Source: an uncultured Collinsella sp. (GTDB lineage Bacteria; Actinomycetota; Coriobacteriia; Coriobacteriales; Coriobacteriaceae). Taken from it: a stretch of DNA of 14,340 bases. The stretch's first letter is position 1. Every line of letters starts with the position of its first letter. Location: NCBI GenBank assembly GCA_905204635.1, contig CAJLAN010000017.1, forward strand, positions 1 through 14,340, in the 5' to 3' direction. Made by a program: the position numbers and the translations under genes. The notes under the pieces are model-generated. The model had not been told where the DNA came from and ran no database searches. It was given only the letters and a program-made list of their open reading frames with translations. Positions 5,985 to 10,666 of this stretch are shown in pieces.

Positions 5985-7343
5985 TCAGCTCCCCTGGTCT
6001 TGTTGGAGAAGCGCATCTATTACTTTGTTTTTCACGCTAACAAGGACTGACTCACAGAACCCCATGGGGACTCGCTGGGATATAGAAGTGCACCGAACCA
6101 TTTCTCCCGCACGTTCGGAAACCTCAGATGCCAAATAAGTTCGATCTGCGGCCAGCTCTTTTTTGTCATGTACGGCAGACTCAATGGAGGTTATCCCTTG
6201 GGTTAGTCGAATCTCTTTAATTGATTCGTATGTCTTTGGGCTGAGGAATCCCATTGGCAAGGGAGAGTCCTTAATCGTATACGCGCCGTTAATACCCGAG
6301 TAGCGAAGCTCCAGACTATTTGTTTTTCTGTAGCTGGGAATCTCATCATCAGATGCATAGCCTTCAAGCTCTTTTACAGCCCAACTCTCGGTACTTGAAT
6401 CTCCAGCGCGACGGGCGTTGACCTTCAGCTTAAAGAGGGCGTCGCTCAAGCTTATCTTTCCGTCTATCAGCTGGTCGACAGTTCCTTCCTCAGTGCGCCC
6501 GCCATCATGCATGTCTTTGTTGCCCTCGACCGTAATAGAATGCACATGAGCAAGGAACTGATCCCTGTCATAGTCCCAGGACTTGTCAGCATCGGCTGGA
6601 AGACCCAAAAAGCCGCAGACTGAATCCCTCAGCTCGTTGAGTCTGTATTTTGCTTCCTCATCATCAAGAACCAGAGCGAGTCTACTCGCGTCTATGGCTC
6701 CCGACATCTCGCTGGGCGTCATGCCTGGCAGCAGGACGGGAATGCACTTTGAGCCCAGCACCCATGCAGCACCCATCTCATTCAGTGACGCGGGGCTGGA
6801 GTAGTAGTTGCCCTTAGAAATCATGAGGATTACGTACAGTTCATAGTCGGTAAAGCAGTGTTTCAGAAAATCAAAAATGTCTTGACCGGTCGGAATGCCA
6901 TATCCGAAGTAGGAAGAGCAAAAGAGACTGTCCTGGCTTAAGCCGACCTTTCGCAGAAGCTCGACCAGCTCCCTGACGAATCCTCGATCCCTTGACGAGT
7001 GGCTGACGAAGACCATTCGCCGTTTTGGTTTTTCTATCTTTGTTGAAACCAGTGATGTTCCGTTCTTCTCGAGATATTCGATAAGGCCAGGGATTTCCGA
7101 CTCGAACTGAGAGTACGCATCGAGGTTGGTCACGTACTGGTTGCGCTGAATGGAGGGCATATTATCGTGAAGCCACGTCTGGAGTTCTCTTAGGGCGGCT
7201 GCCGCAGAGGCTCCATCACCGCTGGCGATTGAGCTGTCCAAAAGTTCGCAAACCTCGTTGACTATTGGGTTTGAGGTATAGTCGGTCAACGCCTTGGTAA
7301 AGGCGTTGATATGGGCTTTCACAATCTTCGGATTTTCCACCAT
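5985..7343 (-). CDS. TIR-AbiTii defence protein
   Basis: This 452-residue protein is a likely phage-defence effector. Residues 1-105 are helical and unassigned. Residues about 108-245 form a TIR domain: MVFVSHSSRDRGFVRELVELL, then YGIPTGQDIF, then YYSSPASLNEMGAAW, where Glu189 fits the catalytic NADase glutamate. Residues about 288-440 match the AbiTii domain: VDQLIDGKISLSDALFKLK, ARRAGD, SWAVKELEGYASDDEIPSYR. TIR domains in such proteins typically destroy NAD+ on infection; AbiTii is a domain of abortive-infection proteins with unclear biochemistry. The start at 7343 (or the GTG at 7340, better spaced from GGAG) is preferred over the ATG at 7403, which lies in a palindrome with no ribosome site. 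Base use is clearly AT-richer than in neighbouring genes, a sign of horizontal transfer. It has its own terminator and appears monocistronic. Confidence 0.88.
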   Translation of the reverse strand: MVENPKIVKAHINAFTKALTDYTSNPIVNEVCELLDSSIASGDGASAAAALRELQTWLHDNMPSIQRNQYVTNLDAYSQFESEIPGLIEYLEKNGTSLVSTKIEKPKRRMVFVSHSSRDRGFVRELVELLRKVGLSQDSLFCSSYFGYGIPTGQDIFDFLKHCFTDYELYVILMISKGNYYSSPASLNEMGAAWVLGSKCIPVLLPGMTPSEMSGAIDASRLALVLDDEEAKYRLNELRDSVCGFLGLPADADKSWDYDRDQFLAHVHSITVEGNKDMHDGGRTEEGTVDQLIDGKISLSDALFKLKVNARRAGDSSTESWAVKELEGYASDDEIPSYRKTNSLELRYSGINGAYTIKDSPLPMGFLSPKTYESIKEIRLTQGITSIESAVHDKKELAADRTYLASEVSERAGEMVRCTSISQRVPMGFCESVLVSVKNKVIDALLQQDQGS

Positions 7344-7381
7344 GTCTCCGTTCGGATGCGGCTTCCTTGGATAAGTCGAAT

Positions 7382-7403
7382 ATGGGCCCTGAGCAGGGCC
7401 CAT
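7382..7403. repeat. Perfect 22-bp palindrome between hsdR remnant and TIR gene
   Basis: ATGGGCCCTG (7382-7391) and CAGGGCCCAT (7394-7403) are exact 10-base arms around AG. It starts 5 bases past the hsdR stop. It probably ends hsdR transcription as a hairpin, although no U-run follows on either strand. Confidence 0.7.
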
Positions 7404-7408
7404 CAGCT

Positions 7409-7756
7409 CTACGCCGCCTTATAGTTCGTCGCCTGCGCCATGACCTTCTCGAACACTTCGTCGTTCCACTGCGGTGGGTAGCCGTTCTTGTACAGGAGCA
7501 CGGTGAGGTCCATGTCCAGCTGGCTCTTGATATCCTCGCGCGTCGACCAGTCCGCGTACTGCGACTTGTCGTCGACGAGCGCCCGAATCGCCTTGGCAAG
7601 CGCTATACACTTCTCCTCGGCGTAGGGGAACCCATGCTCGTCGCGCACCTTCACAAGGATGTCGCAGAACGCTTTCTCCTCGTACGTGATTCCCATCTTC
7701 TCGAACGACTCTTGGTCTTCTCCTTCGCTTGGCTCTTCTTGGCCGCTCTCGCCATT
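7409..7756 (-). pseudogene. Collapsed type I R-M operon: hsdM start joined to hsdR end
   Basis: The last 95 or so codons (7409-7696 and somewhat upstream) encode SFEKMGITYEEKAFCDILVK, YADWSTREDIKSQLDMDLTV and VFEKVMAQATNYKAA, the C-terminal region of type I restriction subunit HsdR. An intact HsdR has around 1000 residues. Upstream in another frame, an ATG at 7756 with a well-spaced GGAG begins MARAAKKSQAKEKTK, the Ala/Lys-rich N-terminus typical of the modification subunit HsdM. After about 16 codons this frame runs into the hsdR sequence out of frame. The hsdR frame itself meets a stop at 7775-7777. The simplest reading is a deletion from early hsdM into late hsdR that removed most of the system. 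The HsdR identity is firm; the HsdM identity is probable. Confidence 0.75.
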
Positions 7757-7778
7757 GTGTCTCCAGTCATTTGTTTAT

Positions 7779-7794
7779 CTGCGGAAAACCGCAG
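7779..7794 (-). promoter_or_regulatory. Hairpin in the leader of the former hsdM
   Basis: CTGCGG-AAAA-CCGCAG is a perfect 6-base dyad 23 bases before the hsdM-like start codon. TAGAAT, a good -10 on the minus strand, lies a further 20-30 bases upstream (near 7815-7820), without a clear -35. It is probably the surviving leader of the lost R-M operon. Confidence 0.4.
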
Positions 7795-7799
7795 CGTAA

Positions 7800-8061
7800 T
7801 ACACCGGTTAATGATTCTACCAAAGAGCGCGGACACAATTGTTGCGTACTGTCCCGAAGCATTGCGCGGCGTCACCCCGCACGGGAGCGAAAGCGCCACG
7901 TCCTCGACCTTTCCGCCGCCCAGCGTGGGCAAGAGCCGTCGCGCGCTCAGGTTCACGGAACCTGTTCGCGCCATGCCCGCGTCCGCTCCGGCCCCTCCGC
8001 CTGCGTGCGCCTACGCCGCCACGGGTAGTTCCGATACGCGACGGTGTCCGGCGTCTACCCC
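7800..8061. other. Intergenic, no gene seen
   Basis: GC-rich sequence between the R-M scar and an unrecognised gene tail. Open frames exist on both strands but have no ribosome sites, family motifs or consistent codon use. Confidence 0.4.
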
Positions 8062-8273
8062 GAGGCGAGCTTTGCCCCTTCGTGCAGAATTCCTGCACCG
8101 ACTCGCGCGAGTTCAACGATATCTGCGATCGCGTCTATCGCTTCAGCGGCTTTATCTACTCCGGCGAAGCACGCAAGCTCATCCATGCCGCCAACGAGCA
8201 CATCGGTGTCGACGTCTACAAGCGTGGCATCGAGTTCTATGTGGCCTTCCTCGCCAACCTCGAACATCTGTAA
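8062..8273 (+). pseudogene. Unrecognised gene, 3' fragment
   Basis: A plus-strand frame ending in TAA at 8271-8273 has strong coding character: SREFNDICDRVYRFSGFIYS, ARKLIHAANEHIGVDVYKRG, then EFYVAFLANLEHL. It reads like the helical C-terminus of a soluble protein. Codon use is native-looking, but it decays upstream of about 8062, and no start with a ribosome site is found. I do not recognise the family. It may be the surviving end of a chromosomal gene truncated when the accessory region was built or deleted, and so mark the island's edge. A terminator follows 68 bases later. Confidence 0.45.
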
Positions 8274-8341
8274 GACAGAACTATTCGATGAGACGCGCCG
8301 CGAAGCAGCAGAATAAGGGAGCGATCTAAATTTCGAGCAAT

Positions 8342-8374
8342 GGGGCCGGACGGGAGCATTTCCCGTCCGGCCCC
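8342..8374. terminator. Strong GC hairpin between gene tail and higA
   Basis: A perfect 14-base stem (GGGGCCGGACGGGA at 8342-8355 with its complement at 8361-8374) has a 5-base loop. It sits between the converging 3' ends of the unrecognised gene tail and higA, so it probably serves both. The trailing T-runs are weak on both strands. Confidence 0.8.
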
Positions 8375-8405
8375 TTCCGGTCCCCATTCCCCGCGCCCTC
8401 GTGAT

Positions 8406-8747
8406 CTACATTGCGATAGCCCGCTGGACAGGAACGATCTTGTCAAGCTCCGGTTCGATCCGCCTTTTCTCGGCCTCAAGGTCAAACGCCACCTGAGCGC
8501 GCAGCCAATAACCATCCGTCAGGCCAAAATAACGGCAAAGACGGAGGTCGGTGTCGGCCGTCACGCGACGTTTTCCCAAGACAATCTGCCCGATACGCTG
8601 AGCCGGAATCCCGGTCTCTTTCGCAAGGCGATATTGAGAAATGCCCATGGGAACAAGAAACTCCTCTTTGAGAAGCTCACCAGGAGTCACTGGCGACAGC
8701 AAATCGGACGAGGTCTCATCACTTGTGATAATCGACGATTTCGACAT
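8406..8747 (-). CDS. higA: HigA-type antitoxin
   Basis: The 113-residue XRE-type antitoxin neutralises HigB by binding it and represses the pair's promoter. It contains the HigA signature PVTPGELLKEEFLVPMGIS, then a helix-turn-helix YRLAKETGIPAQRIGQIVLG, RRVTADTDLRLCRYFGLTDG and WLRAQVAFDLEAEK. The start at 8747 is chosen: GGAG lies about 10 bases upstream, and the longer frame runs through the toxin gene. The gene overlaps the end of higB by 29 bases in another frame, the usual toxin-first order and coupling of higBA modules. Some copies act as metabolic HTH regulators without toxicity, but the intact toxin here argues for a working pair. Confidence 0.92.
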   Translation of the reverse strand: MSKSSIITSDETSSDLLSPVTPGELLKEEFLVPMGISQYRLAKETGIPAQRIGQIVLGKRRVTADTDLRLCRYFGLTDGYWLRAQVAFDLEAEKRRIEPELDKIVPVQRAIAM

Positions 8748-9000
8748 TCCAAGCCATCTCCTGTCTCCACTCAAAACAGACCCGATAGCGCTCGTTAACA
8801 CGGATGCTATATTGACCGGCACGATCGCCCTTCAAAGCTTCCAGGCGATTGCCCGGCGGAACGCGAAGATCATCAAGCGAAGCGCAGATCTGCAGTTGGC
8901 GAATCTTCCTCAAGGCGACCCGCTCAAAAGGAATGAACTTCCTAATCCGCACACCCATTGCAAAGCGTTCAGTGTCTTCATCTTTATATGATGCAATCAT
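8719..9000 (-). CDS. higB: HigB/RelE-type mRNA interferase toxin
   Basis: The 93-residue toxin cuts mRNA on the ribosome when free of its antitoxin. It shows the family pattern MIASYKDEDTERFAMG, IRQLQICASLDDLRVPPGNR, LEALKGDRAGQYSIRVNE, RYRVCFEW and the end VEIVDYHK. Length is typical (about 92). The ribosome site is weak (AAGGCG 6 bases upstream), which is common for toxins kept at low level. The family residues look complete, so it is probably functional. It is co-transcribed with higA from a promoter region at 9012-9057. Confidence 0.93.
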   Translation of the reverse strand: MIASYKDEDTERFAMGVRIRKFIPFERVALRKIRQLQICASLDDLRVPPGNRLEALKGDRAGQYSIRVNERYRVCFEWRQEMAWNVEIVDYHK

Positions 9001-9011
9001 AGTATCGCCTT

Positions 9012-9024
9012 ACGTTAATAACGT
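9012..9024. promoter_or_regulatory. Probable higBA operator
   Basis: ACGTTA-A-TAACGT is a perfect 6-base dyad 12 bases upstream of higB, the expected place and size for the site bound by HigA or the HigBA complex in autorepression. Confidence 0.55.
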
Positions 9025-9051
9025 CAAGCGTTTCTATAGAGTTACATCCCT

Positions 9052-9088
9052 ATTATAGCGTACATTTGTTCGTATTTTCGAGAACAAA
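9052..9088 (-). promoter_or_regulatory. Probable higBA promoter with upstream dyad
   Basis: TATAAT (9057-9052, minus strand) is a consensus -10, with a start expected near 9045. No good -35 is present; in its place lies the AT-rich dyad TTTGTTC-N10-GAACAAA (9065-9088), which may bind a regulator or help end the upstream M20D transcript. Confidence 0.5.
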
Positions 9089-9100
9089 CGTCCACGTCAA

Positions 9101-10288
9101 TTAACCAAGCAAAAGCAATCGTTTGTAGACATCGAGGCCCTTGAGTAGGGTTTCCTCGTCAAAGAGCATGGTATCAGTGTGAAGGGCGCTCGTCGCATAA
9201 GCTGGGCAGCTGTCTGCGTCGATCGGGTTTTCTTGCGCCTCCGGCACGCCCGTGCCCAGCAAGAAGAACACGCCCGGCAGATGGCGCTGATAGAAGGCGA
9301 AGTCCTCGGCAATCAGCAAAGGCTCATCTACGAGCTGTAGTTCGGGCAAAGCCGGTGCAATGCGAGTGAACAACTCGGGGTCGTTGTCGACCGGCGGATA
9401 GCCCTCGGCAAAGTCGAGATCGTACGTGCAGCCCGTTGCAGCGCATGCCTCATCAAGCACGCGGCGCACGCCCTCACGCGCACGGTCGAACATGTCGTCC
9501 GTAAACACACGCAGACTGCCGGCAACATGGGCCTCCCCCGCCACCGCGTTGCAGACGGTACCGGCCTGCAGCAGACCAAACTTACCGATACAGGACTCGT
9601 CGGTGCCCAGCTCGTCCATCAGTTCGCGCTCGGCAACCAAGAACTTGGCAGCAGCCAGCGCCGCATCGTGCGACTCCTCGACCGGAACGCCATAGGTCTT
9701 AGCGATATGGATGCTCGTCCCGTGAATATGAATGTGTGTCTCACTCGAACGCGCCAGCAGCGGACCGGAACAACTCGCCAACGTGCCGGCAGGCAGATCG
9801 GGCCACACATGGAAGCCAAAAATGCGGTCAGCCCCATAGCGCTCGAACACACCGCTCTCGCATACCGTCTTGGCACCACCGGTCGTTTCCTCGGCCGGCT
9901 GGAACACAAAGAGAACGTTGCGCCTCATGGCGCCCGGCTGCTCGCGAATCGTACGGTCGACATACGTCGCGGCGGCAAGTGCCATGGCCATGTGTCCGTC
10001 ATGTCCGCAAGCGTGCATCTTGCCGGGATGGATCGAGGCAAAGGCCGCTCCCGTCGCCTCCGCGATGGGCAGCGCATCCATATCGGCGCGAATCGCCGTG
10101 GCACGCGCGGCACCAACGCCAGCGTCGAAGAAAGCGCAGACGCAGCTGGGACACGGATGGGTCACCTCGCAAGCGAGCGGCGCCAACACGCCCTCGATAT
10201 AGGCGATAGTCTGCGGAAGATCGAAATCGAGCTCCGGAATGCGATGGAGATCGCGGCGATAGCGACGGAGTTCTTGGAGCTCGGTCAT
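9101..10288 (-). CDS. M20D metallopeptidase/amidohydrolase, probable N-acetyl-DAP deacetylase
   Basis: The 395-residue cytoplasmic zinc-dependent hydrolase belongs to the M20D group, which includes N-acetyldiaminopimelate deacetylase, hippurate hydrolase and auxin-conjugate hydrolases. It starts LRRYRRDLHRIPELDF and carries the metal-site motifs IRADMDALPI, HACGHDGHMAM (Cys94, His96), FQPAEET (Glu133-Glu134), GFHVWPDLP (His160) and a C-terminal SALHTD histidine. The start at 10288 is chosen because AAGGGA is 6 bases upstream; 28 further in-frame codons upstream lie in the intergenic region. It diverges from the lysA-dapA-dapB-dapH operon, whose DapH is the acetyl-type, so deacetylation of N-acetyl-LL-DAP is a likely role. 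Substrate cannot be told from sequence alone. Confidence 0.8.
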   Translation of the reverse strand: MTELQELRRYRRDLHRIPELDFDLPQTIAYIEGVLAPLACEVTHPCPSCVCAFFDAGVGAARATAIRADMDALPIAEATGAAFASIHPGKMHACGHDGHMAMALAAATYVDRTIREQPGAMRRNVLFVFQPAEETTGGAKTVCESGVFERYGADRIFGFHVWPDLPAGTLASCSGPLLARSSETHIHIHGTSIHIAKTYGVPVEESHDAALAAAKFLVAERELMDELGTDESCIGKFGLLQAGTVCNAVAGEAHVAGSLRVFTDDMFDRAREGVRRVLDEACAATGCTYDLDFAEGYPPVDNDPELFTRIAPALPELQLVDEPLLIAEDFAFYQRHLPGVFFLLGTGVPEAQENPIDADSCPAYATSALHTDTMLFDEETLLKGLDVYKRLLLLG

Positions 10289-10398
10289 AGAGAATCCCTT
10301 CGTGAGGCACATCTGTTGCAACTTATTGTGATACAGGATTGTGGCACACATGTTTCCAGCATATTGCTGCATTTTTTAAACGTTATATACGAATACTC
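10289..10398. other. Divergent intergenic region, M20D/lysA
   Basis: It holds the leader of the M20D gene and the upstream part of the lysA promoter. A small dyad CAGCA-TAT-TGCTG near 10360-10372 is followed by a T-run. No clear promoter for the M20D gene could be chosen by eye. Confidence 0.4.
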
Positions 10399-10427
10399 TT
10401 GTTTGGTAAAGTGCAACGTGATAGGGT
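10399..10427 (+). promoter_or_regulatory. Candidate promoter of the lysine operon
   Basis: TTGTTT (10399-10404), a 17-base spacer, and TAGGGT (10422-10427) put the transcript start near 10434, just before the riboswitch P1 stem begins at 10439. The hexamers are moderate matches; the exact placement before the aptamer supports the call. Confidence 0.5.
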
Positions 10428-10438
10428 CTTTACCACTT

Positions 10439-10595
10439 GATAGAGGCGCGGGCACGAAGAGCCGCGGGCGAGCCGGCAGGCTTTGACCCCGTGGGGAGGC
10501 GAAACCCGCCGAACTGGGTTTTTCGGGCACGAACAACCTGGTGGGCCTGTGGGAAACACCCACAGGACTGTCTGCAGCAATGCGGGAGCGCTATC
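10439..10595 (+). promoter_or_regulatory. Lysine riboswitch (L-box)
   Basis: This lysine-sensing aptamer sits in the leader of lysA-dapA-dapB-dapH. The conserved L-box segments appear in order: GATAGAGGCGCG (5' P1 and junction), GAAGAG, GGGGAGGCGAAACCCGCCGAA (about 10493-10513), an arm GCCTGTGGGAAACACCCACAGG, ACTGTC, and GGGAGCGCTATC closing P1. GATAG at 10439-10443 pairs with CTATC at 10591-10595. No intrinsic terminator follows before the start codon, so control is probably at translation initiation. High lysine should lower expression of the operon. Confidence 0.92.
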
Positions 10596-10653
10596 CGGAC
10601 ATTGGGTCCACGCTATGCGGATTCGATGCGCAGATGGCGCCGTCTGGATAGCG
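10589..10653 (+). promoter_or_regulatory. Riboswitch expression platform
   Basis: The 3' strand of P1 and following bases (CGCTATCCGGAC, 10589-10600) can pair with GTCTGGATAGCG (10642-10653), a 12-base helix with one G-U, which abuts the lysA ribosome-site region. A second CGCTAT at 10611-10616 can pair with the same ATAGCG. These exclusive pairings suggest a switch between P1 and a helix at the ribosome site. Confidence 0.55.
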
Positions 10654-10666
10654 AGGTTTACGGGAC

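Noticed and set aside
5356..6138. 260-codon plus-strand open frame downstream of 7beta-HSDH
   Set aside because: It crosses the TetR remnant, a strong terminator and the TIR gene end, and its product is Arg/Ser/Pro-rich without motifs.
7344..7403. Longer start for the TIR-AbiTii gene at 7403
   Set aside because: The extra 20 codons lie in the palindrome and linker, with no ribosome site and no protein-like character.
7409..7696. The 95-codon ORF as an independent gene
   Set aside because: It is the C-terminal region of HsdR only, has no ribosome site at its ATG, and the frame continues as HsdR-like sequence upstream.
8997..9025. TTGACG-17-TACTAT as the higBA promoter
   Set aside because: Its transcript would begin inside higB, after the start codon required by the family's N-terminus; the upstream TATAAT fits better.
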